A stretch of 59,036 nt of DNA from Methanosarcina spelaei (GTDB lineage Archaea > Halobacteriota > Methanosarcinia > Methanosarcinales > Methanosarcinaceae): assembly GCF_002287235.1 (NCBI RefSeq), contig NZ_LMVP01000527.1, positions 1-59,036 of the forward strand, read 5' to 3'. Position 1 is the first letter of the stretch. Each line of letters begins with the position of its first letter. Made by a program: the position numbers and the translations under genes. Under the pieces are notes generated by a model. The model saw only the letters and a program-made list of their open reading frames with translations. It did not search any database and was not told the DNA's origin. Below are positions 1-8,900 of this stretch, piece by piece.

Positions 1-22
1 GGTTACCGGGGAAGTTTTCCAT

Positions 23-43
23 CCCCGCAGCAAGCTAGCGGGG
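23..43. repeat. GC-rich stem-loop
   Basis: A 6-bp perfect stem, CCCCGC (23-28) and GCGGGG (38-43), encloses a 9-nt loop in otherwise A+T-rich DNA. It lies just before the MITE-like element at 70. It could be the tail of a transcript or mobile element that begins outside the window. No function is assigned. Confidence 0.4.
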
Positions 44-69
44 TATTCGACTGAAATAAAATAAAATAA

Positions 70-199
70 GAGCTGATCCCAAAACTCAAAATTGCTTCTC
101 TGAATCCTGTATTCTGAATAATCAATCAAGTTTCTGATCATGAAAACAATCTTGAAAATTCTTGATGATTAAGAACTAAATGGCTTTTGGGATAGGCTC
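70..199. mobile_element. MITE-like element, 130 bp
   Basis: The terminal inverted repeats are 15 bp: GAGCTGATCCCAAAA at 70-84, and at 185-199 the complement of GAGCCTATCCCAAAA (two mismatches). The element has no coding capacity. The same 9-bp word, ATAAAATAA, flanks both ends (61-69 and 200-208), as a target duplication would, but the flanks are low-complexity and the match may be chance. Ends of the form GAGCC.RTCCCAAAA are known from IS5-related elements, so an internally deleted IS5-like element is the best guess. Confidence 0.55.
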
Positions 200-331
200 A
201 TAAAATAAAATAAAATAAAAAAATAAAAATTAAACGGTTAGTGAAATATAAACGAATAAATTATTTTATAGTTTACGTTAAATTAGGGTTTCTACAAAAA
301 ACTTCAATTATACTTGGTTTTTGTTATCGAG

Positions 332-1360
332 TTATTTCCACCTGCAGTTACAGTTCTTTTTTGTTACCACTATATAACTTGTTCTTGCTACTGTGTCACT
401 ACCTTCATCGTTTGTTACTGTAAGTTTAACAGTATAACTCCCTGCTTTGGAATACTCATGCTTTGGGTTCTGCTTGGTTGAAGTTGTTCCGTCTCCAAAA
501 TCCCATTTCCATTTAGTCGGCTCTCCTGTGCTAGTATCAGTAAACTTTACACAAAGAGGACTAGAGCCTTTGGTAACAGCGCTGGTAAATTGTGCAACAA
601 GAACGTTTGTATCCTCATCAGTGTTCTGAACGTCTGTATCCTCTTCATCAACAGTATTCTCTTCATCAGTATTCTGAACGTCTGTATCCTCTTCATCAAC
701 AGTATTCTCTTCATCAGTATTCTGAACGTCTGTATCCTCTTCATCAACAGTATTCTCTTCATCAGTATTCTGAACGTCTGTGTCCTCTTCATCAACAGTA
801 TTCTCTTCATCAGTACTCTGAGCGTTTGTAGAACTCAGGGCAAGGTCCAGAACATTTTCAAATTCTTGTTTGTCCGTGAGTCCAATGATTCTTGCAGTGG
901 ATCTATCCTTAGTGACTTTTCCATTTTCCTGCATGTAAGAGTATTTACTGTTCATAACAATTACAGTGGAGTCAGGAATAACATCTCCGGCTCCAAAATA
1001 ACTTGCAAGTTCAGGGCTCTTATCTATATCTACGGACATGATTGTCGCTTTTCCCTTGTATTCTGTTGCAAGTGCCTGTAAAATAGGCTTCATTTCATTG
1101 CAGGATTCGCACCAATCAGCACCAAATTTTAATAAGACCGGGCCTTTTTCAAGGGCAGCGTTTATCTGCTCTAGTTGAGTCACTTCTACAACAGATCCCG
1201 TAGTTGCCTGAGAACTAGTGGAGCTTTTTTGTAATTCAGTATAGGTAATAACATTACCTGTTGCTGCACTTGCTGTTGTAATTGTTAATGTTGCTACAAA
1301 AAAGACTGCAAGAGAAACTGCCAGTAATTTTTTTACTTCATTAAACTGCTGTTTTAACAT
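332..1360 (-). CDS. Secreted thioredoxin-like / PKD-domain fusion protein
   Basis: This is a 342-residue exported protein. Residues 1-33 form a signal peptide or membrane anchor (charged start, hydrophobic core, Ala-Ser-Ala-Ala). A thioredoxin fold follows at about 55-170, with the redox motif WCESC (Cys84 and Cys87). Next come four copies of an acidic 16-residue repeat rich in D, E, N and T (about 180-245), then a C-terminal PKD domain (about 255-335) with the WDFGDG signature, and finally a Cys-rich tail. The thioredoxin part suggests disulfide exchange outside the membrane, and the PKD domain is a typical archaeal surface-protein module. The start is supported by an AAGGAG site 8 nt upstream. 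The gene is monocistronic. Domain calls are firm; the physiological role is inferred. Confidence 0.85.
   Translation of the reverse strand: MLKQQFNEVKKLLAVSLAVFFVATLTITTASAATGNVITYTELQKSSTSSQATTGSVVEVTQLEQINAALEKGPVLLKFGADWCESCNEMKPILQALATEYKGKATIMSVDIDKSPELASYFGAGDVIPDSTVIVMNSKYSYMQENGKVTKDRSTARIIGLTDKQEFENVLDLALSSTNAQSTDEENTVDEEDTDVQNTDEENTVDEEDTDVQNTDEENTVDEEDTDVQNTDEENTVDEEDTDVQNTDEDTNVLVAQFTSAVTKGSSPLCVKFTDTSTGEPTKWKWDFGDGTTSTKQNPKHEYSKAGSYTVKLTVTNDEGSDTVARTSYIVVTKKNCNCRWK
626..817 (-). repeat. 48-bp coding tandem repeat, 4 copies
   Basis: Four nearly identical 48-bp units (626-673, 674-721, 722-769, 770-817) encode the acidic linker of the thioredoxin-PKD protein. The period is a multiple of three, so copy number can change without a frameshift. 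Near-identity of the units points to recent expansion. Confidence 0.95.
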
Positions 1361-2155
1361 TTATTCACTCCTTTTTAAGGTTAATAAAAACTTTTGAGAG
1401 TTTAGTTAAATAATGTTTATAACATATCAGCATTTGTCATGCTGATGTCTATTAATCTATACTCTTGTTATATAAATATCGTTTTTAGATAAATAATGAG
1501 TTCTTTTTTATTTTTATATCAATTTCTGGACTACATCATCTCTTATTAGTTTATATTACGCATAAAATATTTTTTATTGTACAAAGGTTCCTATAGAATG
1601 TATTAGCTAAAACAATATTCAGAGGGTATCATTTTGATAATTATCCTTTACTTCAAATTTCAAAATATGATAATGTAAAATAGGATGTAATTTATAATAT
1701 TTTACATACAATCTTAAAAAAATAAAACATTTAGATCCATGTATTTCCCACCATTGTAATGATAAGACACCTTCCAAAATGACAGTTTGCACTAAATAGG
1801 TAAAGAGAAGTCTCGGAAAAAAATTTTAATGTAAGTTTAGTTACCCACATGACAGCTAAACTAAACTAAAAAAACTAAGCTAACCCAAATGATTCTAAAA
1901 CAACAATTAAGTTATAAAAATAAAAATCACTTCTGAAAATGAAATTTGTTTATGAAACCCATTATATACACACAATCTTTGAAAAATAGATTCCTGGTTA
2001 TCACTGGAAACAAGATAACCTACAATTGAGTCTCTCAAGAAATTAGAAACAATCCTATACGCACAACGATAGGAAATAAGAATTGGAGTGATCCTGCCTA
2101 AACGTATCTGTTGCAAGAATAACCAAAAAGTGAGCTTTGAACTTCAAAAACGAGA
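1361..2155. other. Intergenic region, no gene seen
   Basis: About 795 bp of very A+T-rich DNA between the thioredoxin-PKD gene (promoter side) and tRNA-Thr. Short reading frames here lack a ribosome site and look random. No stable repeat or RNA fold was recognised. Confidence 0.6.
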
Positions 2156-2156
2156 A

Positions 2157-2229
2157 GCCTCGTGCGTGATTTGAACACGCGACCTAGTGATTACAAGTCA
2201 CTCGCTCTACCGGGCTGAGCCAACGAGGC
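2157..2229 (-). tRNA. tRNA-Thr (anticodon TGT)
   Basis: Read on the minus strand, the acceptor arms GCCTCGT and ACGAGGC pair perfectly. The D arm is GCTC/GAGC, the anticodon arm AGTGA/TCACT carries loop CTTGTAA (anticodon TGT, reading ACA), and the T arm is GCGTG/CACGC with loop TTCAAAT. The next base in the tRNA sense is T, matching the archaeal tRNA-Thr discriminator. CCA is not encoded and there is no intron. Confidence 0.97.
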
Positions 2230-2756
2230 AATTGGAAAATACTGCGACTTACCTAAATACAATACTCACAGATAAACTTTATGGCCGGATTCTCCATTCG
2301 AAAATCATCTGTCTTTATTTACCTGTAGTCAGTTCTCATTTTTGTCAAGTGCCAGAGGTTATAGCACATAAACTTTATGAAAATCTTTTGCTTAGATCCA
2401 GCTTAAAACATTATGTTTTGGGTAACTGATGTTTCGTAAAGTAGATACTGAAGTTAGCGGCACTAAAACATGGTCTTATAGTAAAAGAGAGTGATTGATA
2501 CAATAAGCCCAAAAAACAGCCGAAAGTTTACGTTATAGAGAGCATTGTATAATTGTATTTGTATAATTGTATTTGTATAATTGTATTTGTATAATTATAT
2601 AAAAAGCGAAACTTGAACTTGCGGATCATGTTACTTTTATAGTTTTTTAAGTGTTTAAAGCAAAGGGAATAGAGATATTATTGAGAGTAGCTAAGGGAGC
2701 ACAGGAAAGAAAAAGAATTTACGAGATGTGAAAAAGGAAATTTATGAGGCTTAATC
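2230..2756. other. Intergenic region with a 14-bp tandem repeat
   Basis: This gap holds no convincing gene; the frame at 2187-2429 overlaps the tRNA and is discarded. It contains 3.9 copies of the 14-bp unit TGTATAATTGTATT at 2546-2600. The YkgJ-type gene starts after it. Confidence 0.7.
2546..2600. repeat. 14-bp tandem repeat
   Basis: Units begin at 2546, 2560, 2574 and 2588 (last one partial). The A+T-rich sequence offers several TATA-like hexamers, so promoter use is possible but unproven. Confidence 0.9.
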
Positions 2757-3317
2757 ATGGATCGAAGACAACGTTTTGAAAAATACGACTGGTTAATCTC
2801 AAAAACTCAAAGCATACTTAAACACTACAGTTGTCCTGAATCATGTGATGCGAGTTGCTGCAAACATCATATTGTTGATTTTCACAGAAAAGAATATGAA
2901 AAAATCTTAAAAAACGTAGATAGAAAAAGTGCAGGCATTTTAAAGTCGAATGCAGTAAAATCAGAATTGGAAGGATGTTATAAAGCAATAAATGCCGTCG
3001 ATCAATGCCCATTATTGATAAACTCAAAATGCAGAATATACGATAATAGGCCGGAAGCGTGTAGAACTTTTCCTTTTGTAATTTTTCAGGATTCGGATGC
3101 CGGATTTGGTTTAACGTTGTTACTATGTCCGATGTCTGTTAACATAACTCACGATTATGCACAATGGTACAAACCAATAAACTCAACAATGTATAGTCAA
3201 TTAAATTCCATGTACGAACAGTATAAAAACATAGACAAAAATAATGATTTTTGTATTCAAATAAAAGAACAGAATTTAGATTCATTCATAGAATTCTTGA
3301 AAGAAAGTAACCATTAA
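2757..3317 (+). CDS. YkgJ-family cysteine-cluster protein
   Basis: The 186-residue protein belongs to the YkgJ / UPF0153 type, putative zinc- or iron-chelating proteins. The N-terminal cluster CPESCDASCC (about residues 22-31) is followed by CPLL, then CRIYDNRPEACRTFPF (about residues 88-105), the classical second half of the family signature. The C-terminal third is less conserved. The gene stands alone in A+T-rich DNA. The biochemical role of the family is not established; some members sit beside modification or flagellar genes, but the neighbours here give no clue. Confidence 0.85.
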   Translation: MDRRQRFEKYDWLISKTQSILKHYSCPESCDASCCKHHIVDFHRKEYEKILKNVDRKSAGILKSNAVKSELEGCYKAINAVDQCPLLINSKCRIYDNRPEACRTFPFVIFQDSDAGFGLTLLLCPMSVNITHDYAQWYKPINSTMYSQLNSMYEQYKNIDKNNDFCIQIKEQNLDSFIEFLKESNH

Positions 3318-3344
3318 TTATTCCTTTTTATACAGACCTTATTG

Positions 3345-3440
3345 CATAATCCTTATTATGTAATCTTTTTGCGCAATTCATATTACGTAACCCTTTTTGC
3401 GCAATTCATTTTACGTAACCCTTTTTGCGCAATCCGTTTT
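3345..3440. repeat. 28-bp tandem repeat
   Basis: Units starting GCGCAATTCAT recur at 3371, 3399 and 3427 (period 28 bp), with a more diverged unit from about 3345. The repeats directly follow the YkgJ-type gene and have no spacers, so this is not a CRISPR array. Confidence 0.85.
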
Positions 3441-3595
3441 GTATAGTGTTCAAAGAAGAAAGGCAAGTATTATTTTACAGTAGTGTATTTGTTTTAATTG
3501 CTATATCCTAAAAGTTTGATGCAAGAGTGCAATTCGAACGCACGAACTTCTAACCAATATATATTATTAACCGAAGGGATAATATACCGCTTAAG

Positions 3596-4165
3596 ATGTG
3601 GCAGGAAATTGCAAAATACGGGCGTAAACTGGTTGAACACGGGCTTGTCGAATCCAACTTTGGAAATATCAGCCTCAGGGCTGGCGACAGGATGCTTATT
3701 ACCCGGACAGGTGCCGCACTTGACGAAATTACAGAGAATAACGTTGTTGAAGTTGATGTTTGGGGCACTTCTTCCCTGGATATAATCGCATCTTCCGAAG
3801 CCGTTGCACATAGAGAGATTTACAGGCAAACCTCAGCGCTTGCAATTATTCATGCTCATGCTCCGTATGCAGTTGTTGAGTCCCTGCTTGCAGGCTCTGA
3901 AGGAAGAATTTCACCGGTAGATAGTGAAGGGCAGTACTTCTTAGGAGAGATTCCTGTCGTCGGAGGAGGAATAGGCAGCCGTGAGCTTGCAGGAAATCTA
4001 GCAAATGCACTCTCAAAGTATAGAGGTGCTATAGTTTACAGTCACGGGACTTTTGCAATTGGAAAAACACTTGGAGATGCCTATATAGTGACCACGCAGC
4101 TTGAACATTCCTGCAAAGTTAAGTACCTGTACGAGTGTGCGAAAGCAGAAAAAGGAAATAAGTAA
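3596..4165 (+). CDS. Class II aldolase (FucA-like)
   Basis: The 189-residue protein is a class II aldolase/adducin-family zinc aldolase. The catalytic Glu (Glu68 in SSEAVAH) and the zinc ligands His86 and His88 (HAHAP) and His150 (YSHGT) match the E. coli L-fuculose-1-phosphate aldolase pattern. Length is close to the usual 180-215 residues. In methanogens such enzymes are thought to make or cleave DHAP/lactaldehyde-type products, with links to lactaldehyde for coenzyme F420 synthesis; the substrate cannot be read from sequence. It precedes, on the same strand with a 174-bp gap, a CDP-alcohol phosphatidyltransferase. Confidence 0.85.
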   Translation: MWQEIAKYGRKLVEHGLVESNFGNISLRAGDRMLITRTGAALDEITENNVVEVDVWGTSSLDIIASSEAVAHREIYRQTSALAIIHAHAPYAVVESLLAGSEGRISPVDSEGQYFLGEIPVVGGGIGSRELAGNLANALSKYRGAIVYSHGTFAIGKTLGDAYIVTTQLEHSCKVKYLYECAKAEKGNK

Positions 4166-4339
4166 ACTTATCTGTTGAGTAAGTGGATAACCATACAGCT
4201 TAAGTATAAATATAAATAAGCAGGTAAACACAGAAACGAATAAGTAAGCAAATCCAACCGAATACCGAGTAAGATCAGACGCCTGTTTTTGGGGCGGCTT
4301 TCTGTTACGGGTATGACCTAAAGAAAAAACTCGAGTACC

Positions 4340-4951
4340 ATGACATTTAACACCCTGAGACCGTTTGCCTCAAAAATTATCGACCCACTAGCAGAGTATT
4401 TTGTTAGATATGAGGTCTCACCCAACACGGTTTCCATAGCTTCCCTTATCTGTGCATTTTTTGCAGGACTATGTTTTTATTACTCACCTGCATCCAGGGA
4501 ATTTATCCTGCTGGCAGGCATCCTGGTAGTACTTAACTCAATCTTTGACGCCCTTGATGGAGTAATTGCACGGAAGTCAAATAGGGCAACCCCAAGAGGT
4601 GACTTTCTAGACCATGTTATTGATCGTTACTCGGATATTTTTATAATATGCGGTATATTTTTTGCAGGTTATGTTTCCTGGCAGTTAGGAGTTACGGCAA
4701 TTGTAGGTGTGCTGCTTACAAGCTATCTCGGGACCCAGGCTCAAGCGCTCAGCCTTGGAAGATATTATGGAGGAATTATGGGCAGAGCTGACCGGCTTGT
4801 AGTTATAATTCTCGCAGCCTTCGGCGACTTTGCCTTTTCAGTGTCAATTGCGGGTTTTTCAATTCTTGGCTGGGCTGTCATTTTGATCGCTGTAACCAGC
4901 CATATAACAGCAGTCCAGAGAATCTATTATATATGGGAAAAACTGCAATAA
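4340..4951 (+). CDS. CDP-alcohol phosphatidyltransferase (archaetidylinositol-phosphate-synthase-like)
   Basis: The 203-residue polytopic membrane enzyme carries the complete family motif: Asp70, Asp73-Gly74, Ala77-Arg78, Gly87, Asp91, Asp95. About six hydrophobic segments are visible, as usual. It should transfer a phospho-alcohol head group to CDP-archaeol in the membrane. Sequence style is closest to the archaeal archaetidylinositol phosphate synthase group, but archaetidylserine or archaetidylglycerol synthase is not excluded. The start ATG has no strong Shine-Dalgarno site. A FucA-like aldolase lies upstream. Confidence 0.8.
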   Translation: MTFNTLRPFASKIIDPLAEYFVRYEVSPNTVSIASLICAFFAGLCFYYSPASREFILLAGILVVLNSIFDALDGVIARKSNRATPRGDFLDHVIDRYSDIFIICGIFFAGYVSWQLGVTAIVGVLLTSYLGTQAQALSLGRYYGGIMGRADRLVVIILAAFGDFAFSVSIAGFSILGWAVILIAVTSHITAVQRIYYIWEKLQ

Positions 4952-5023
4952 CAACATCCTTTTTTAATAGTTTTGTAAATTTAATTTGTTTCAATTATAA
5001 TTTTGATTCAATTATAATTTTGT

Positions 5024-5079
5024 TTCAGTTCATTATTTCAGTTCATTATTTCAGTTCATTATTTCAGTTCATTATTTCA
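5024..5079. repeat. 14-bp tandem repeat, 4 copies
   Basis: The unit TTCAGTTCATTATT occurs four times exactly (5024, 5038, 5052, 5066), 80 bp upstream of the archease start. A diverged 18-bp duplication precedes it. It probably falls in the archease promoter region. Confidence 0.95.
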
Positions 5080-5160
5080 AGTAACAGAGACTTACCTCAG
5101 GCCTGAACATAGATTCATGTGGTAAATAAGTTAATGTAACAAAAATACAATTATCTGGCT

Positions 5161-5601
5161 ATGTCATCTCAAGGAAAACTGTATGAGTATCTGGATCACA
5201 CTGCAGATATCAAGTTTCAGGCTTACGGAAAAACTAGAGAAGAAGTGTTTGAAAATGCGGCTCTGGCTATGTTCAATGTTATAATTGATACCGAAAAAAT
5301 CTCAGGAGACACCGTAAGAGAAATTTTCCTCAAGTCACCGGACCTGGAATCCCTGCTTGTGGACTGGCTTTCTGAACTTCTATATCTCTTTGAAGTTGAT
5401 GAAATCGTTTTTAAGGAGTTTCGGATTGAGAAGATCAGGGAAGAAAAGGGTGAATACTCAATAACAGCTCAGGTACTGGGTAAGAAGTATTATCTCGAAA
5501 ACCTCCCCTTTGAAACTGAAATTAAGGCTGTCACCTATAACCAGTTAGAAATAACGAAAGATGCTAACGGCTGGAAGGCTCAGGTTGTTATTGATATTTA
5601 A
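5161..5601 (+). CDS. Archease, RtcB ligase activator
   Basis: The 146-residue protein matches the archease family over its full length: the start YEYLDHTADIKFQAYG, the middle segment LLVDWLSELLYLFE, and the acidic, metal-binding C-terminus ending in VVIDI. Archease accelerates RtcB guanylylation and widens its nucleotide use during tRNA splicing and RNA repair. Its partner RtcB is the next gene, 375 bp downstream on the same strand, which supports the call. Confidence 0.93.
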   Translation: MSSQGKLYEYLDHTADIKFQAYGKTREEVFENAALAMFNVIIDTEKISGDTVREIFLKSPDLESLLVDWLSELLYLFEVDEIVFKEFRIEKIREEKGEYSITAQVLGKKYYLENLPFETEIKAVTYNQLEITKDANGWKAQVVIDI

Positions 5602-5976
5602 GGAAGCAGAAGTTTCTTTCTGTTCTCTGATACGGCTATTTTTTCTCTAACTATTTGTACCATGCATATCTTCATGTATAGGAATTATTATCCTATTTTA
5701 CACTAAATATTTCAAGTATTATAAATATCTAAAATATATCTCAGTTTATCTAGTCCTGAACTGATTAAATCATATTAGATCAGCTTGGTTATAAGGAATT
5801 GATTTTAATCAGGCCTTTCCAAATTTATTGTGGCTTATTCATTATGGCTTTAATCTAGCCTAACACAATGCATTTGATCGTATTTCCAAAGTAATTTGCA
5901 TAACTCTAGGAAAACAGAAGGTAAATTAGTAGCTCCAGAATTACATCTAAAGTAAAAGGAGCAGGGAGCACAAATT
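5602..5976. other. Intergenic region between archease and rtcB
   Basis: 375 bp of A+T-rich DNA. A TATA-like stretch (AAATATATC near 5731) could be used, so rtcB may have its own promoter. No small gene or RNA fold was recognised. AAAAGGAGCAGGGAG just before 5977 supplies the rtcB ribosome site. Confidence 0.5.
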
Positions 5977-7479
5977 ATGGTAGAAAGTGAAGATACAACT
6001 ATCGAAGAATTAAGCACGGAAAATACACAGGAGGATGTAAAGGGTATGGTCAGGAAGCTTTCCGAGAACGAATGGGAGATTCCTGTCGGGCACATCCCGA
6101 ACATGCGAGTTCCGGGCCGTCTGTTTGTATCCGAAAGTTTACTTGAAGGCATTGACCCAGGGACTATTGACCAGATTGCAAATGTAGCAACCCTCCCTGG
6201 CATTCAGAAGTACTCTATGGCAATGCCTGATGCTCATCTTGGCTATGGCTTTGCTATAGGAGGAGTTGCCGCTTTTGATGTAGAAGAAGGAATTATTAGC
6301 CCTGGTGGGGTTGGTTTTGATATCAACTGCGGAGTAAGGCTTATTCGCACTAACCTTCAGAAAGAAGAGGTAGTTCCGAATATAAAGAGATTAACTGACG
6401 AACTTTTTAGTAATGTACCTGCTGGTGTTGGTTCCAAAAGCCGACTCCGAGCATCGGACAAGGAACTGGACAGTGCTTTTCTTGAGGGAGCAAAATGGGC
6501 TGTAGAAGCCGGGTATGGCGTAGAGGCCGACTTTGAGCACTGTGAGGCAAACGGATATATGGAAGGAGCTGACCCTTCCCAGGTAAGCACAAAAGCCAGA
6601 AATAGAGGAAAACCTCAGTTAGGAACTCTTGGAAGTGGCAACCATTTTCTTGAGGTTCAGTATGTTGATAAGATCTATGATCAGGAGATAGCATCAACCT
6701 TTGGGCTTCAAGAAGGTCAGGTTACGGTAATGGTTCACTGCGGGTCAAGAGGTGCAGGACACCAGATCTGTACTGACCATCTGAAGGAACTCTCTCAGGC
6801 CGTAAAGAACTATAAAATTGAGATTCCGGACAAACAACTTGCCTGTGCCCCTGCCCAGTCAAAGGAAGCCCAGAACTATTTTAAAGCCATGCTCTGTGCT
6901 GCAAATTATGCATGGGCAAACCGTCAGATAATAACTCACTGGACAAGAGAATCGTTTGAAAAAGTATTTGGGAGAGATGCTGACGACATGGGCATGGATC
7001 TGCTTTATGACGTTGCTCACAACGTAGCAAAACTTGAAAAACATATCGTGGACGGCAGGAAAAAAGAGGTATACGTGCACAGGAAAGGAGCAACAAGAGC
7101 CTTTCCTCCAGGGCATCCTGAAGTCCCGGCCGTGTATAGGGATGTCGGTCAACCGGTACTGATTCCTGGAAGCATGGGAACTCCTTCATTTATATTGTGC
7201 GGTTCAGAAGAATCAATGAATGTTTCTTTTGGTAGTGCCTGCCATGGGGCTGGCAGGGTCATGAGCAGAGCACATGCAAAGAAAAAATTCTGTGGGCAGA
7301 GCATAAAAGAAAACCTTGAAGCTCGGGGCATTACAGTAAGAGCTACCCATCCTTCAGTTATTGCAGAAGAAGCTCCGGATGTATACAAGTCCAGCAGCGA
7401 AGTGGTAAATGTCGTACACGAACTCGGCATTGCTCGTAAGGTCGCAAAAGTTCTTCCTCTAGGGGTTACAAAAGGCTAA
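5977..7479 (+). CDS. rtcB: RNA-splicing ligase RtcB
   Basis: The 500-residue protein is a full-length RtcB, which joins 2',3'-cyclic-phosphate and 5'-OH RNA ends using GTP and Mn2+, chiefly for tRNA exon ligation. Visible signatures are GGVGFDINCG (Asp and Cys metal ligands), LGTLGSGNHFLEVQ, VMVHCGSRGAGHQ, GSMGTPSFILCG and SACHGAGR (the histidine that is guanylylated), ending in VLPLGVTKG. The first 40 residues are an acidic extension over the shortest homologues. No intein is present, although archaeal RtcBs often carry one. A strong GGAG site supports the ATG chosen. Archease lies upstream. Confidence 0.97.
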   Translation: MVESEDTTIEELSTENTQEDVKGMVRKLSENEWEIPVGHIPNMRVPGRLFVSESLLEGIDPGTIDQIANVATLPGIQKYSMAMPDAHLGYGFAIGGVAAFDVEEGIISPGGVGFDINCGVRLIRTNLQKEEVVPNIKRLTDELFSNVPAGVGSKSRLRASDKELDSAFLEGAKWAVEAGYGVEADFEHCEANGYMEGADPSQVSTKARNRGKPQLGTLGSGNHFLEVQYVDKIYDQEIASTFGLQEGQVTVMVHCGSRGAGHQICTDHLKELSQAVKNYKIEIPDKQLACAPAQSKEAQNYFKAMLCAANYAWANRQIITHWTRESFEKVFGRDADDMGMDLLYDVAHNVAKLEKHIVDGRKKEVYVHRKGATRAFPPGHPEVPAVYRDVGQPVLIPGSMGTPSFILCGSEESMNVSFGSACHGAGRVMSRAHAKKKFCGQSIKENLEARGITVRATHPSVIAEEAPDVYKSSSEVVNVVHELGIARKVAKVLPLGVTKG

Positions 7480-7787
7480 CTGAAGATAAAAACGGCCGAG
7501 TTTAGACAAACGTAGAAATTATAGACTCAGGCACTGAATGAAGTTTCTATGGGAACTTAAGATCTATACGGACTTAAGATCTATACGGACTTAAGATCTA
7601 TACGGACTTAAGATCTATAGGAACTTAAGATCTATAGACTAAAGTTTTAGCCCTCAATTTTAACCTTTAGTTTTAAAAAATCTTTAAAATTTTAGCTGTC
7701 TTTTGGTTCTGGTCAGTAAATCTGTGAACTCAAATAGGTTTGTGAACTCAAATAAATCTGTGAACTTCTTTAGGTTATAGGGTGAGG
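7480..7787. other. Convergent intergenic region with 17-bp repeats
   Basis: 308 bp between the ends of rtcB and the RHH gene. It holds five 17-bp repeats (7553-7637) and then three loose copies of a TGTGAACT-containing unit (about 7720-7766). No gene is seen. Confidence 0.7.
7553..7637. repeat. 17-bp tandem repeat, 5 copies
   Basis: The unit GACTTAAGATCTATACG recurs with period 17 (7571, 7588, 7605, with end copies slightly diverged). Each unit contains the palindromes CTTAAG and AGATCT. Confidence 0.92.
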
Positions 7788-8900
7788 TTATTTGGATTCT
7801 TCCGTTGACTCCATCAAATATAAATTCGAATTGTCAGATTCTTGTCCCTGGAAGAATCGAAACACAATCATGCTTGAATACGAAAGTGTCTCGAAAGGCG
7901 TGCCATTTTCTCTGAATATGTTTGAAAAATATTTTATAAGGTTACGAATAACCCTTTCGTCTTTGAAGTCATGGAAAATAGTTACTGATTCGTTTCCAGG
8001 TTCAAGGGAGATTTCTATATTTTTGACAAGCTGGGTTGAAAGATACATTTTTCGGAACTGGACCAGCAAATCAGGAAGAGTCATATCGCTTACCGACTGC
8101 TTGCAAAGGCGTTCAAGAATTTTTGTCGGGTTTGGGACTTCGCCAGTTGCAAAAATTTCAAACTGGCTCCGATGAAGAGTCACGAGATTGAATCTCTCAG
8201 CATTATAGGTGTACATGAGCTGAGTCCAGAATTCGGTATTATCGTCCAATTCCTTACATAAAATATCAAGATATCCAAAATGTTTCCGGATTCCGGGCAT
8301 TATCTCATTCGATGAGATAGAAGTGTTTCTTTTGAAAGAAATCTGAGTCGAGTTTGATCTCCTGAAAACGTGCTCAACGTCAAGCTGTTTCCATCTGGAA
8401 AGGAAATGAGCCACCAATTGAGAAAAAAAGTCTCTACTGTGGACAGTCGAATTGGAAATAAGTACCAGTGCAGACTCAGGGTTATTTATATCTTCGCACT
8501 TTATTGAAGTTCGAATTACCCATTGATAACTTCTAGAAACCCTGTTAAGATAATCTTCAAGTTGTTTCATATTCTGAATCTCAAACGGATTGATAAGCTC
8601 ATTAACAAGCTCCTCATCCGTAAGCCTGCCCCTGGTACACCTGAACAGCCATTCAAGCATCGTTTTATTTATAACGATATTTTCTCCGTTCTGGATAGTC
8701 TCGTTTAATTCTTCTTTTGCAGGGGTTTCTTTTAAAAATCGGATTGCTTCATCAATGCTTTTATGATATAAGAGAGCCGTATCCGAAATTTCAATGGTAT
8801 CCCTGACTGCAGCACTCAAATTCCCGTTATTGGCATCCAGAAGGGGCTGTAACTTTTTAAGGTATTTATCATCCAGGGAAATGTTCTTTCTGATTAGCAT
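7788..8900 (-). CDS. Ribbon-helix-helix-like protein with a large unknown domain
   Basis: The 370-residue protein opens with a segment resembling a ribbon-helix-helix DNA-binding fold (residues 1-40, MLIRKNISLDDKYLKKL then LSAAVRDTIEI). The remaining 330 residues are mixed alpha/beta, soluble, and not a family I recognise. Typical RHH regulators are under 120 residues, so the C-terminal part may be a sensor or effector domain. Translation start is supported by GGGTGAAA upstream of the ATG. The gene is alone and convergent with rtcB; its own promoter faces the long empty region at 8.9-10.2 kb. The DNA-binding call is moderately supported; the rest is unknown. Confidence 0.6.
   Translation of the reverse strand: MLIRKNISLDDKYLKKLQPLLDANNGNLSAAVRDTIEISDTALLYHKSIDEAIRFLKETPAKEELNETIQNGENIVINKTMLEWLFRCTRGRLTDEELVNELINPFEIQNMKQLEDYLNRVSRSYQWVIRTSIKCEDINNPESALVLISNSTVHSRDFFSQLVAHFLSRWKQLDVEHVFRRSNSTQISFKRNTSISSNEIMPGIRKHFGYLDILCKELDDNTEFWTQLMYTYNAERFNLVTLHRSQFEIFATGEVPNPTKILERLCKQSVSDMTLPDLLVQFRKMYLSTQLVKNIEISLEPGNESVTIFHDFKDERVIRNLIKYFSNIFRENGTPFETLSYSSMIVFRFFQGQESDNSNLYLMESTEESK

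Noticed and set aside
590-1081. Plus-strand open frame of 163 codons opposite the thioredoxin-PKD gene
   Set aside because: It is the antisense of the 48-bp repeats; composition is biased (Ile/Phe/Ser/Leu) and there is no ribosome site.
2187-2429. 80-codon frame on the plus strand
   Set aside because: It overlaps tRNA-Thr in antisense and has no coding signature.
3345-3440. CRISPR array
   Set aside because: The 28-bp units are contiguous with no unique spacers, and no cas genes are present.
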